From: Pleurodeles waltl
Taxonomy: Eukaryota > Chordata > Amphibia > Caudata > Salamandridae
DNA length: 64,000 bases
Reading direction: 5' to 3'
NCBI RefSeq assembly: GCF_031143425.1
Contig: NC_090445.1
Coordinates: 814,572,317 to 814,636,316 of the forward strand
In this document: positions 33,707 through 46,489 of the stretch, piece by piece
Numbering within the stretch: the stretch's first letter is position 1
Layout: every line of letters begins with the position of its first letter
Made by a program: the position numbers and the translations under genes
Notes under the pieces: generated by a model
What the model saw: only the letters and a program-made list of their open reading frames with translations
The model's database searches: none
Told to the model about the DNA's origin: nothing

Positions 33707-35233
33707 TCATTTCTTGGTGGGGGTCTTGGCATTCATCTCTGTCTTTGTCCTGGATCTTAGGGACCGCTTGCGGGGTGGTTCTCCATCTGCAGGGGGTGGG
33801 GTGCTGGTGTTGTGGTCCTGTGGCGGTGCCTCATGTCCACTAGCACCGGCAGAGGTGGTGGGCAGTTTATCGTCCAGGCTAGTGTCAGGGGCCCCTTGTT
33901 GTGCCACAGTGTCCCTCCTGGTGTTGACGAGTTCCTTCAGCACCCCTACAATGGTGCCCAGGGTGGTGTTGATGGATTTGAGTTCCTCCCTGAACCCCAA
34001 ATACTGTTCTTCCTGCAGCCGCTGGGTCTCTTGAAACTTGGCCAGTACCGTTGCCATCGTCTCCTGGGAATGGGGGTAGGCTCCCATGATGTTGGAGAGG
34101 GCCTTGTGGAAAGTGGGTTCCCTGGGCCTGTCCTCCCCCTGTCGCACAGCAGCCATCCCAGTTCCCCTGTGTTCCTGGGCCTCTTTCCTCTGAACCGTGT
34201 GCCCACTACCACTGCCCCCAGGTCCCTGGTGTTGTTGGGGTGGTGGGTTAGCCTGGGTTCCCTGTAGTGGTGGACACACTGCTGCTTGATGTGTCCTGGG
34301 GACAGAGGTATGGGCCCGCTGGGTGGGTGATGTGCTGGTGTTTCCAAAGGGGGGAGACTCTGTTGTGGCTTGTGCCAGTGTGAGGGGAACCGACTGTCCC
34401 GAGGTCCCAGATGGGCCGGGCTGGTCATCTAGATCCAGTTGGACAGAGCTGCTGTCATCACTGTGGGCCTCTTCTGTGGGTGGAGTGGACATGTCTGGAC
34501 CCTCCTGTCCGGTGACGTTGGGTAGAGATCCTGCAGGGGTGTAAAGGCAAGATTATTGCATATGTGTGTGCCATGGTGTGCAATGGGTGGGTGACCCTGT
34601 ACCCCAGTGCTTGCATTCTTGTGTGGGACCTTGTGTGATAATTGTTTAGGTGTGTGTGTGGGTATGTGCAGTGGCCATGCTTTGGTAATGGGTGTCCATG
34701 CTTTGGTGTTGCATGCAGGGCTTGGTGTTGGGATGGGGGGTTGTGATAGTGGGACATATGTGAGGAGTTGGAGTGATGGGGGTGAGGGCGAGGGTGGGGG
34801 TATGTGATAGCATGCAGGTATGGTGGGGGATCTAATAGTTAAGATTTGACTTACCAGAGTCCATTCCTCCAGCTACTCCTGCGAGGCCCTCAGGATGCAG
34901 TATAGCCAAGACCTGCTCCTCCCATGTTGTTAGTTGTGGGGGAGGAGGTGAGGGTCCGCCGCCATTCCTCTGAACTGCAATGTGGTGTCTTGAGACCACG
35001 GAACGTACCTTCCCCTGTAAGTCGTTCCACCTCTTCCTGATGTCATCCCGTGTTCTTGGGTGCTGTCCCACTGCGTTGACCCTGTCCACGATTCTGCGCC
35101 ATAGCTCCATCTTCCTAGCTATGGTGGTGTGCTGCACTTGTGATCCGAATAGCTGTGGCTCTACCCGGATGATTTCCTCCACCATGACCCTGAACTCCTT
35201 CTCAGAGAACCTGGGGTGTCTTTGCTGTGCCAT
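33707..35233 (-). CDS. Harbinger Myb/SANT-like gene 1, copy 2 (open, two exons)
   Basis: Exon 1 is 34855-35233 (379 nt) and exon 2 is 33707-34530 (824 nt), joined by GTAAGT and CTGCAG sites (intron 34531-34854). Together they give 400 codons and a stop with no interruption. Residues 1-100 are a Myb/SANT-like domain: MAQQRHPRFSEKEFRVMVEE, IVDRVNAVGQHPRTR, RKRWNDLQGKV. The middle is Ser/Pro/Gln-rich, a likely coiled coil follows (FQETQRLQEEQYLGFREELK), and the C-terminus is basic (PPRKRSLRSRTK), a probable nuclear signal. I chose the ATG at 35233 because the other copies start there; the frame is open further upstream. Harbinger Myb proteins bind DNA and assist the transposase; here that role is inferred. 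Confidence 0.8.
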
Positions 35234-35820
35234 GGGGTGGTGTGGGTGATGTGTGGGGTGGTGTGTGTTGTGATGTGTGGGGTGATGTCTAGAGGTGTGT
35301 GGTGTTTTGTGCGTTGATGTTGTGTGAGTGATGGTGTTGAGTGCCTGTGGATGCTGCTTTGTAGATGGTGGTGTCTCTCTCTGGCCTTCAGTCACAATTG
35401 TGGTTGGAAGGGTTTGTGGGTGATGTGGGTGTGTGTTTTATATTGTAGTGGATGTGTGGGAGTGGTGTGTGTATGTGTCTCAGGTGTGTGTATTTCGATT
35501 TGTCCAATGTGGTAGTGTTTTGTAAATGTGTGTGTATTTTGAGCGCAGCGGTGTGTACCGCCAATGGAATGGTTGAAAGACCGCCGCGTGGATTCGTGGG
35601 TCTTGATAGTGTGGGCGTATTCCTGTTGGTGTGACAGTGGAGGTTTTGTTATCACCAGTTTATCACTGACCTTTGGTGTGGCGGACTTGTGTGGGTGTCT
35701 AAATTTTGGCAGATTCCGAGCTGTGAGTCATAATAGCTGTGATGGAATTCCGCAGCGGTTTGTTAGCAATCTTCTGCACGGGGGTAAGCAGCATTTACCA
35801 CCAATGTTGAAATGACCCCC

Positions 35821-36239
35821 ATAGTGTTTTACTTTGCTGTTTCTTGTATATTTTAAATACACCTTTTGCAGTTTTTCTTTTATTTCCTGTGTCATCATTT
35901 GAGCATTGAGCACTGATTTCATTGCAATATGATTTATTTTGTATAAAATATATGTAATGTTTTGATCAAAAGTGGGCCTACTATAATTCTTTCTTTGATA
36001 ATTCATGCTGGAGTTTCTTTTGAATGCTTTCAATTTGATATTTATCACTTATCCATTTGGCTTAGGAACTCTTTCCTACATTTATACAGTATTGTATCTG
36101 AATCCAGGTTCTCTTTGGGCTGCCCCTGTTGTAACAATCTTTACTTTCACTATTTTCTTGCCCTACCCATCTGGTACCTGTTGTCTTTGCCCTGGGTCAC
36201 ATGACTGTAAATAGCTTGGTAGATGGCCTTTTTATATTC
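35821..36239. other. Unassigned stretch
   Basis: AT-rich sequence with no recognised coding or repeat structure; before copy 2 inserted it was continuous with 26372-26996. Confidence 0.4.
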
Positions 36240-37940
36240 CTTCCAGACAGTGGGACAAAGGAGAACTTAGGTGTTGGCAGGATGGGTGATCCTGTTATGA
36301 AGGGTGTGGCAGAGATGCTCCTTGCCCCACTTACATTTCAAAGAGCTGCCTCAAGCACACTCACAAAAAAACCTGACATCAGTTGTTTATCACCCCAAAC
36401 TTCTTCGAGCCTTGGCAGGGAAAAGGAAAATCTTTCTAGAACCAGATGTAGGGTTAGGCAGGATTTTACATCTGCTTCACAGGTTGGGACTAGTTATAAA
36501 TATTAGACCTTTTGAACATCCTCATCAGGACACTCCTGCACCTGTGGATATTGCAGAAGAAGGACTGACTTGCTCCCCAGAGCACTGCCCTGCTGCTTGA
36601 GGCCTGACATGTTTCCCAGGCAGCTGCCCTGCTGCTATCAGAGGACTTCCCTGATATTCAAGGCCTGCCTTGTCCCCAGAGGACTGCACTGCTGCTTGAG
36701 GCCTGCCTGATCTCTGAGAAGGAAGACAGGGCCTGATCCCTTCATCCCTAGCTAACCTCAGTGACTGCAAGGGTCAGTTGGCTGACCTCTGGTTCTGAGC
36801 TACAGGGACAAAACACTATTTAGAGGCCTCCTTGCAACAGCCCAGCTGACCTGCTGCAAATGGACCTACCTGGACCTGCACCTGGACCTGCACCTGGACC
36901 TGCCTGTGCACTGCTGGCCTCTGCTACAGTGAGTTCCTGATCATCAAGAAGTGCCTCCCAGGTCCTGGACCATTGACTGGCATCGGTGTGCACTCATATC
37001 TGAAATTCAGAAGTTTTGGGCTCTTTGCGAATGGACCTGTTCATGTCAAAATGTTGCCACCTGTGAAGACCGCCTGTGGTAAGTTCTGGGAAAAGCAACA
37101 CTTCATGCTACTGAGACCACCAACGGCTAGTATTGGAAGATCTGTGCTTTGCGCTGCAGCAACAACAGCCCATGGTGACCGCCAGCAAGATGCTCCAGGA
37201 ATGACTGTCTACAATGCCTGCACAGATGCTCAGGCTAGGAAACAGTTGCGAGCACTCTGCCTCACACTCCAGCATACGGTTTGCCCCATTTCATTATGGT
37301 AAATGCAGTACAAATTAGTGCTTGCTTACTTCATTTACAGTCTGTTGTTTTTCACCTTAGTAGGTGCAGCTAGTGCTGTATATCTTTAGACACCTGTTTC
37401 TGGGTTTAGCCCTTCTTCAGTAGAGAGCATCAGGCTTTTCTCTGGGGTTGCTGAAATGTTCATACTAAACCGATCAGCATCCACAGCTCCAGGTCTGCTG
37501 TTTCACTATAGCGGCAACCATCTGAGAATCTCTCCCTGCTTCTTATGACCTCCTCCCCCATGATTGAAACTATGCGTACTGGACTTTGAAAAAGTTACTT
37601 TTTCAGCAAGATTAATTTGGTTCCTATATTCAGCCTGGCGTTCATCCTAGTCAGCCTGAACATGTGACTTTCTCCCAGTACAGCATTACTGTAAGTGGCA
37701 CTTTGTTATTTTAGGCACTCCGGTTTTACTGATTGGATATTTGTTGTTCTGGTATTGTTTTGTTTACTCAGATGTACTCTATATTTCTATACTGGTTTTG
37801 GTATTTTTCTTGTGTTGTTTTCACTTTATATGGTGCATAAATACTTCACACTTTGCCCCTACGTTAAGCCTGGCGTTTTTTGTGCCAGGCTACCAGAGGG
37901 TTAAGCACAGGTTAATTTTGTGACATTCTATGGTTCACCA
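36240..37940 (+). repeat. Diverged LTR-like repeat related to the TGTTAGA family
   Basis: The last 250 bases (GTTTTGTTTACTC..., AAGCCTGGCG..., TGCCAGGCTACCAGAGGGTTAAGCA) align loosely with the 3' ends of the elements at 14584 and 38792 (TGCCAAGCTACCAAGGG, AAGCAGGGGTTA). The 5' part has tandem CTGCCCTGCTGCTTGAGGCC words (36580-36720) and four short ACCTGGACCTGC repeats (36870-36904). No ends or duplication found. No gene. Confidence 0.5.
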
Positions 37941-38519
37941 TGGCAAGTATTATGGTTGCTGCCTTCAGTTCCCTGAACCAATAACCACTTTTCCTACACT
38001 TGTTCAATACGTAATCCCTTTCAAAGGGCCTTTCAAAATCAGAAGATGTGCTGAGTCCTACAATCAGATATTAGTTTCTTTGAATCCTATTATCAGAAAC
38101 TATGCTGTTGAGTCATGATGTTCTTTCCACATGATCACAAAAGCAGGATGAACCAGACAGTCCCCCGTAGCCACCCGGCTACTCCTGGATTGACATGAAA
38201 CAGAGGTCATCGTGTGCCACTAAGTGAAGGGGGCTGTGCAGAAACAATAAAGTGAAATAAAAAACTAAAACAATTTTGGTGGTTTTACAAAGGTTGGATC
38301 CAGACAGCACTTTAAAACATTTGTTTTCAGGGATCGTTAGAAAGAATACTAGGTGATAAAATGTGTACACAATATCAGGGCACTTCTCAGGTTTGTCAGA
38401 TTAGTTATAACAAAGAAGCTAAATGAGTGAAAGAATGAATCTCTATTTGCATGAGTAATAAAGTCTTTAAAAAAGCATAATACATGAAAAAAAATCTCTA
38501 AACTGCTACAGACTCAAAA
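37941..38519. other. Unassigned stretch
   Basis: No coding or repeat structure recognised. Confidence 0.35.
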
Positions 38520-41200
38520 TATCAATTCGCCATGGGGTGCAAAATCCTTATAGAACATTTTTATCATGCATTACATAAAATCCACTGAAACTGTTAAAAA
38601 TATAAAATTACAATTTGCCATAAAGTGCTTAATATAAAATGCTATATAACTAGGAACCATTAAAAATATGAAGTGCAAAATCCATGCGGGACATGATTGT
38701 AACACAATACATATAGTTCCCTGAGGCTATTGAGAATATAAGTCACAGTTCCCCATAAAGTGCTTGTTAAAAGTATTTTATAACTGAGTGCTGTTAGACC
38801 CGGCATCCTTGGTCTCCCCTATTTTTTTGTCTCTGCTTCCCATGTTTTGACTGTGTGCTGGACTCTGTTTTTGTTGGTTTTATTACTCTGGGCCCTTTAC
38901 CACTGCCGACTCGTGCTAAAGTGCAAGTGCTCCCTCTGTAAATTGTATGTGTGATTGGCTTTTCTATGTTTGGCATATGTAATTTACTAGTAAGTCCCTA
39001 GTAAAGTGCACTAGAGGTGTCCAGGGCCTATGAATCAAATGCTACTAGGGGGTCTGTAGCACTGATTGTGCCACCCACATGGGTAGATCTGGAAACATGG
39101 CTCATAACTGCCACTGTAGTGTCTGTGTGTGCAGGTTTAAACTGCCAATTCCACCTGGCAAGGGTACGCACTTGCCAGGCCCAAACCTTCCCTTTTTATA
39201 CATGAAAGGCAACCCTAAGGTAGGCCCTAGGTAGCCTCATGGGGAGGGTGAAGTGTATTTTAAGGTAGGACATGTGTTGTTGTGTTTTTGCATGTGAAAT
39301 ACTGCCAAATTTGGTTTTTACTGTTGCAAGGCCTATCTCTCATACGTTAACATGGGGGCTGCCTTTAAATAACTCTTAAATGCAGTTTCCCTTTGGGGGC
39401 AAATAGAGATTTGGAGTTTGGTGTCTCTGAACTCACAATTTAAAAATACATCTTTTGGCAAAGTTTTTTTTTTAGATTGTCAGTTTGAAAATGCCACTTT
39501 TAGAAGGTGGGCATTTTCTTGCTTAAACCATTCTGTGACTCTGCCTGCTTTTATATTCCCTGTCTGGGTCAGACTGACAGCTGGGCTGTTTGTGAATCTC
39601 CACTAGATAGTGACACAAAGGGAGCTGGGGTTTAGCCTGCTTATTCTGATTGGCCATCTGGGCTAGAGTTGAGGGAGGAGTGGTCACTTACACATGAAAG
39701 GGCTGTGCCTGCCCCCGCACCATATAGTCTCCAACCCCCTGGTGTGAGTCGGGAGCCGGGTTTGATCAAGTCAGGATCTTGTGAACAACGAAGACTTTCC
39801 TTTGGAGTTTGCCTCATTCAAAGGCAGAACGGGGTATAAGTAATGGACCCAAAACCCCATATTTTTAGACTACTTGTGGATTCAAGAGGAACCTCTGCCA
39901 AAAAGAAGAGCTGAAGAGCTGAAGCAGAAGTATTGCCCCTTTGCCTGTGACTGTGCTTTGCTGGGTTGGCCTGCAGTTGCTCCTTCTGCCTGAAAGAGGA
40001 CAAAGACTGGACTTTCTGGTATACTTCTGCTTGTGAAGTGTTTCCAAGGGTTTGGACTCAGCTTGCCTCCTGGTTTGAAGTCTTAGGGCCATCAAAGACT
40101 CCCCCTGCCAGCACCTGGACTCTCTGCTGAGATTCCTACCCTGCCAAGTGGATCCCACTTCAGTCCCTGGACCCTTGAAAGGAGAAGCTGGTGGAACAAA
40201 GACTGAAATCCACACACAGCAGCTGTGTAGCAACAATTTCGATGAGCCACCTGCAACGCAGGTGTAAAAATGACACACCACCTGCCTCGTGGCTGAGAAA
40301 TTGACTCACCACCTGCATCTCAGCTGGGAAATTGATGCATCACCTGCATCGCAACTGGAGAAACAACGCAACACCCACTTGCAGCTGCTGAAAATGACAC
40401 AAACCCCATGCAGCACGTTTTCCATCACTGTGTGCCCGGATTTCGCACGCATCATTGCTGGGCATCAAAATCAACATGAACCTGCATGGATCTGAGGTGC
40501 CTTGTCTGGCAATCGACGCATCACTCTCTTGCGGGAGAGAAAAATTATGCATCACCTACCCGACCAGAGAAGAAACGATGCACAGCCTCCCTGGTGAGTA
40601 AGGAATTGACGCATCGCTGACACTTCCGATGCACAATCGCCCATGCTGCTTTATTTTTGATGCAAACTAGGTACGTTGTGTAACAACAGTGTTTCCATTG
40701 TTTTCTATGGAGTAAGATTCTATTATTTAAAAAATTCATAACCTTACTTGTGAATGTTTGATTTTTGTTGTTTGGGTCCTGTTTGATTTAGATCAATATT
40801 GACTATGTTTCTAAACTGGTGTGGTGTCCATTTTGTAATGTTTTTACTGTGTTACTGTGTGTGTTGGTTCAAATATTTTACACATTGCCATTGAGATAAG
40901 CCTGACTGCTTGTGCCAAGCTACCAAGGGCGTGAGCAGAGGTTATCTTAAGTGTGTATCTCCATTGCCCTGACTAGAGTGAGGGTCTCTGCTTGGACAGA
41001 GTGCAAACTGGTTGCCAAACAGAGACCCTATTTCTAGCAGGTACCAATTAAAATATGGAGTGCAAGGTCCTAGCAGAACATTACTATCACACATTACATA
41101 AAAGTTCTCAAAGCTTTTAAAAAAAAAATATATAAAGTTGCAGTTCACAATAAAGTGTTTATTATAAATCACTATATTACAGGATACCGTTACCTGATAT
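38520..41200. repeat. About 136-bp satellite-like tandem repeat, split by an insertion
   Basis: Units containing GTGCAAAATCC, CATAAAGTGCTT and ACCATTAAAAATATG occur at 38537 and 38673 and again, after the inserted element 38792-41039, at 41060. At least three diverged units are visible, so the inserted LTR-like element landed inside a short array. The extent beyond 41200 is unclear. Confidence 0.7.
38792..41039 (+). mobile_element. Long LTR-like element TGTTAGA...TCTAGCA, copy B (2.25 kb)
   Basis: The same family as 14584-16682, alignable from the first bases (GGCATCCTTGGTCTCCC) to the last (AGAGACCCTATTTCTA). The flanking pentamers AGTGC and GGTAC are probably a decayed 5-bp duplication, since the satellite it entered reads GGAAC at this place. 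No coding sequence. Where copy A has CpG-rich GACGCCG words, this copy has GATGCAT- and GACGCATC-like words (40240-40640). Confidence 0.75.
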
Positions 41201-44200
41201 TCATAATGAACAAAAAGTGATCAGAATGCAGTCCTCCACCCATCACTGTGCTAAATCCTTAAGAAAGGATACACTTCTCCTACGTCACTTTTAGTAAATG
41301 TACTAGCATTCGTAAGGACGCTTACAAGGACTGTAATTAACTGTAGTGGATACAGTTATTTTATTGTGACTTTAATTATACCATCAAAATCAGTATATAG
41401 GATTGTAGCTCTGTAGTGACAAAGATTCGCCAACAGAAGAACGAGATTCAGTAGTTTTGATCCAACTCAGCAAAAGAAACCTGTAATTAATTTCTTTCCA
41501 TTTTGGAAAGAGAATGAATCTCAAAAGGAATAACTTCAGCTCAATCTAACACTTCTCTTGTAGGCAAAAGAATACCTGCTTAAGGTTCTTTAAAACCGTA
41601 CTCCGACTCATGGTACTCCGGAGGAATGTACTGCATGCATTCTAAAGTCAAAATCAATTTGTAAACACAGGCTAGAGTATGTATCTGTATGACAGAAACC
41701 ATTTTTGGAGTTTTATAGCCAGCTGATTGAAGATAAATCCAAGTGCAAATGCTTGAGGATAATACCAAGCAATTGAAGAAGTCACTGCTGCTGATATTTA
41801 GTATATAAAGGCCAGAAAACTAAAATGTGAATGTCAAATTCCTCAACCCTTAAACAAGGGTTTATCAAGGTGCTTTATCCATCTTACATTGGCATCAACC
41901 CTAACTCAAGGATAGTCTGTATCAGATATATTAACCTATTTCACTCCATCCAACTCCAGGTTGCCTTTGAATCAGCTATCAGGGTAGAAGGTCAGAAACT
42001 GTTAAATACCTTCATTAGCAACCCTCTTGAATTGCAAAATTCTGAATAGCTATTTAATAAACTTTGTGTGCACAAGTGATGACAGAAGACCAGGAGCATG
42101 TCATCAGCAATCATCCTAGCAATCATATTAGTACTGGAAAGGGTGGAGCATTATTTACACTTTTGAAAAGATGTTGCACTATTTTATTGTCTTACATTGT
42201 AAAATGTTTGGTGTTATCGTATTATTGTGGGGGAGAAAATGTGGTTTCATTTTAATTATGGTTAATTTCCACACATATTGTACATTCAGGCTGTTTCTTT
42301 TGTGATTAAGAATGAATCCTTATGCACTGACAGTAAGTTCTGAAAATGTATTGGCTGCAGGAAGCGATAGAAGTGTTACTGCCAACCTATTGAGTTGTAG
42401 CCTTTTTCCCATTTTGCCATGTCAATATACCAATATCATTTCTGATTTATTTGGTTACCCAGGCATTCCTCTGCCATCTTCTGGATTGTTATTTGCAGCA
42501 ATAGAACTTACTGTATTTCATTCAGGACTGAGGTTACTGCAAGTAGTCTTAGCGCTATTTTCACACCACGCATAGCAGAGGACAGTGATACTTAGGATGA
42601 TGGTTGTGGTGATTTTGAGCTAAAGCTTAGGCAAGAAAAGGATTAAACAATCTGCATATATGTACCAAGGAATGTGACTGGTACTGGTGGCTCTGTGTAC
42701 CTGTGGTAGTTTCTGCAGTGTGCTGATGCTGGTACTACGATTGGACTCCACACTGGTCACACTTTTTGTGCTACTTGTTAAAGTATTTCAATTTTTTGAT
42801 CAGACACTCTATTCATGACTCACCTTCTGTACTTAATGGTGTCTTTTGAAAGAAAGGAATAAAAGATAGTCCAGTTTTATACCATGAATGCTGCATTGTG
42901 GCACAAATCAACTCCTCAGAGACTGCTATTTCTCTGTTCAGCCAGTGATTTGTCTCAAGATATAAGGGGTAAGTTGAAGCTAAACCAGTATCTTCTCAGT
43001 CCTGTTTACCTCAAATTTATCTTTCAGCTTTTGGATCATTGGGATGATATTGATATTAGTAGCATTGCTCCTGAAAACATCAAAGGTTGAAGTATATTCA
43101 TTAAGCATTTACATAGCCCACAGTGTCACTTATAATACATTCTCTTTGAATCACAAACACATTTATTGCCTTTAATACCTCAAATAATAAATGTAGCAAT
43201 AGAAGGTAGAGTTCCAGTGTGTCAGAACCTACTTGTACGAGAGGGTGAATGAGGAGAGTGTTACCTTACTAAAATCCCCTCAACTGTTTCCAGGCTTCAA
43301 AACAATTGATTAAATCATTAAAATTCCTCTGGCTAGAGAACACTATCTAGTGTACCATTATTTCCTCTATGAAGTTGTCCTGCGCAATGAGGTATAGTTA
43401 TTGGGAAAACAAAGTCAACAGTATTATGACCAGTCTGATATTGGATTGCCAATTCAACTGGCAATGAAACCAATGCAGAAACATTACCGGTGTGACCATT
43501 ATTTGCAAACAAATTTTCCAGGATATAGGCAGCACATGTGCTTTGCTTATACTGAACATTCCAATCATGGTCGGTTGACAAATGACTTTCATGACAGAAG
43601 AGGGGACAGGGGTTTCCTAAAAGTCAGTCTTCTTGAAAAAGACCCAATGAGTAGTAATGAATATCAAATCTGCAGCCTGAAACTGGTCCAGTTTGCATTG
43701 TGTCAATTGGATAATGTGTTAAACTGACATTTTGAGTGTATTTACAACCAGTGCTTGCATTTTAATGCATCGTTCCAGCATAGCACCAGTTATCAAATAG
43801 GTCTGGCTCAGAACCTTCCATTTCACAAAAATTGCCACCACAAGCTTTAGCAGTCTGTCACCCTCAAGTAAAGCCAATGTCAAGATCCTACCTTTTTTCA
43901 GGAGTGAAATGGATGTGTAGAAAGTTATCTACTTCCCTGCAGGACAAGCAAATCGGGAAATGATGATCTGGCCTTACTTACCAGGATGAATGGACCAGCT
44001 GATGGACATCAGACTGCCACTGGAGTACTTTTCAGCTACCTCATCTTCTCTCAGCTTCTAAAAGTTAAGCAACAGGACCTAAATAACTATTATGTGACCA
44101 ACTGTTAAAATGCAGTGTATTTGAGGATTTACCTAATGTCCCTTCCTCTCTTCTGCTAGATTGCTGTGAAACCACCAGGGTCCCGATGACTGCATCTCCA

Positions 44201-44672
44201 AATAGAAGAGCTTCAATTAAAATGACTTTAGGAACATAGCTGGATTATACATACAGGGAAATTTAGGCCTAAACCTTCTAAACCTACCCCAAATACATTG
44301 ATGCAAGTGGAGAGGAACACTGCTTCCAGGGAACATAACAGTACATCTTGTTCTATGCTCAGGAAGTTGTACCAGGTAAGTTTACCCAACGTTTATAATG
44401 AAACCTTAAATGCCAGGTTCACTAAGGAAATTAATGTCTAATTCACACTCATGACTACTGTAATGAGTCTCTCTTTTACTTTTTGGTAGTTCCAGGATCT
44501 AGGGCTTCAATTTGGAAGTCACATCAAAGAGGTATCAACAATAATTACACTACTGCGCTTCCATCATACAGAGTCTGTTAAAGCTTTATCTCTACGGCGT
44601 TACCACCTTAAAGAGGAACTAGAGTTTCATTTAACAACAGTGAAATCAGAGAAGTATCAACAATAATTACAC
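41201..44672. other. Unassigned region with scattered short open frames
   Basis: Several plus-strand frames of 60-110 codons (41831-42049, 42312-42575, 42884-43090, 43401-43727) have ordinary protein-like composition, but I recognise no family and see no continuous gene. A 25-base direct repeat (GTATCAACAATAATTACACTA core) lies at about 44528 and 44652. Confidence 0.4.
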
Positions 44673-44692
44673 TAGTGGGCATGGCTTGGTCT

Positions 44693-44706
44693 TCACCAAG
44701 ATGGCG
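44693..44706 (+). promoter_or_regulatory. Possible YY1-type motif at the L1 5' end
   Basis: CCAAGATGGCGGGC lies about 20 bases from the inferred 5' end. Mammalian L1 carries CAAGATGGCCG at the same place, where YY1 sets the transcription start. Similarity is seen; function is inferred. Confidence 0.4.
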
Positions 44707-45779
44707 GGCCACTAAATGAGCTCCTGTACCTCGATAACCATTACTCCAATATCCGTCAATAATTCGGGCTCATCCTGACACGGATTCCCCCCTGAAGGGT
44801 GAGGGGAGAGTGTAGAGCAGAGGGGGTGCACAGAGCAGCCCCCCAGTGAGAATCCAAAGGATGGAGCTGGCTTGAAGGTGGAGCGGCGCGGACTCTGAGC
44901 GGCCAGCTGAACGAATCGTGGGCCGGGCTCTGGAGACGTGAGCCAGGTCCAAATTGAGGGGGCACCCGTCCGGAAATAGTGGTGGGCTGCTCGAGCAGTC
45001 TGAAGCAGGTGCAGGAGGTGCCTGGGTCGAGCATGTGAGGTCGGCGATTGTACAGCTGGAGAACAGACGAGCTCAGGGCCCTCCTGAGCCCTTAAGGAGA
45101 GTGGAGGCACTTGGCCTCACCTGGTGATGGGCCCCTTGGCTGCAGTGGAGGCAGCCCGAGAGAGGCCTCAGCTGAGGCGAGGTGGTGGCTGAGAGGCCTG
45201 TTTGGTCGACGAGGCGGTGGGGGAGCTGCCGAAGAGAGGAAAAGGGATGGCCTGGCTGAGATCGAGAGAGCAAGGGCTGGTCCCTGAGTGTGATCTGAGT
45301 CTGGGCTTATAGTTGAGAGTTAAGAGAGGGTCGCTCCTAAAAGAAAATGGAGTAAAGCATCAGTGTGACTACATATGGGGAACTAGAACTTTTAAGTGTG
45401 CCTTTGGCGGCACCGGAAGGTGCCGGGAGGAGGAGAGTGTCAGACAGATCATAGCCCCCATCCTCACAAACACAGCCGTGAGGTGTGTTCCTCTGGGTGA
45501 GGACGTCAGGGGAGTGTCGACTGGTGGAGATAAATCTGAAAAGGACAGACTCCAGAGAAATCGTGCACAGTGGACAGAGAAACAGCGAGATTGCACAAGT
45601 GGTCATCTGGCAACAGTGGTAGTCACAGGGAGGACCACGAGTGGCGATGTAACCAAAAGAAAGGGGGGAGGTTCAGTCGAACAAAATGGAGAAGTGTGTT
45701 ACATCCAAGGTTCCCGGAGGTCAAATGTGGAGGACAACAGAAGACCCAGGGGGGCTAGAGCCATCAAGGGGGGCTATAA

Positions 45780-46489
45780 TTATGGCAATTCAAGATCTGA
45801 AAACCTGTTTGGAACCCAAACTGGACGCTGTCACAGTAGATGTGTCCCTGCTATGAGCTGACTTTCAGATGATGTCGGAGAAGGTCACTTTGGCAGAAAC
45901 CCATATTAACCTGCTACAGTCAATGTCAAAGAAGTTAGAGGAACAGGTACAATCTCTTACCCGCCAGCAGGAGATAATGGCTGCGCGACTTGAAGACCAA
46001 GAGGGTTGTACACAGAATAATAATCTAGTTGGGGTCCCGGAGGGAGTAGAGGGACCAAGCGTCAGTCTTTTTCTGGAAGAACTCATGACTAATACCCTCT
46101 GCCCAAAGCATTTGTGAAAGTTCTTTCCCATCAAGCGGGCACACAGTGAGCCAGGACCACCGCTGAAACCGGGGGCCCCGCCGAGAACTATCATTGCAAG
46201 AGTGTTCTACTACAGAAACAGAGATGATATCCTCCAAGCGGTCCATTCAGATGGTGACATTAAATATGAAAATGCAACTATCAATTTTTCCCCAGATTTT
46301 TCGCTCCAGGTGCAATGGAAACATCAGAGCTTTAATGAAGTCAAAAAGGTGTTACGCTCCAAAGAGATAAAATGCATGATGATGTTCCCTGCCCGATTGT
46401 GGGTAGTGTCGGAAAATAGGTCCTGGTTCTTTAATACACCTGCTGAGGCCTGGGAGTGGATAGAGGGCTGGCGCACCACCAGGAGATGA
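45780..46489 (+). pseudogene. L1-like ORF1 protein gene (broken)
   Basis: A coiled-coil part (KVTLAETHINLLQSMSKKLE and EQVQSLTRQQEIMAARLEDQ) is followed by NNLVGVPEGVEGPS and FLEELMTNTL, then a stop at 46116-46118. In the next frame come RAHSEPGPPLKPGAPPRTII, YYRNRDDILQA, FPARLWVVSENRSWFF and EAWEWIEGW, ending at 46489. This is the RRM plus C-terminal domain order of L1 ORF1 RNA-binding proteins. The N-terminus before 45869 is in another frame. Confidence 0.8.

Larger units (their letters stand above)
26997..35820 (-). mobile_element. PIF/Harbinger DNA transposon, copy 2 (8.8 kb, reverse orientation)
   Basis: Ends GGTGGTCATTACAACC (left) and GTTGAAATGACCCCC (right) are inverted repeats, flanked by ATA (26994-26996 and 35821-35823). 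The gene plan is copy 1 reversed: third gene on minus (28945-31646), transposase on plus (about 32090-33089), first Myb-like gene on minus (33707-35233). Three tandem-repeat blocks lie at 27885-29215. 26997-27884 and 35234-35820 are non-coding ends rich in GGCGGT/ACCGCC and simple TG/CA tracts; 33090-33706 is the space between the two convergent genes. Confidence 0.9.

Noticed and set aside
45313..45861. 182-codon frame before ORF1 taken as a separate gene
   Set aside because: It lies in the L1 5' region and only its last part overlaps ORF1-like sequence; no domain is recognisable.
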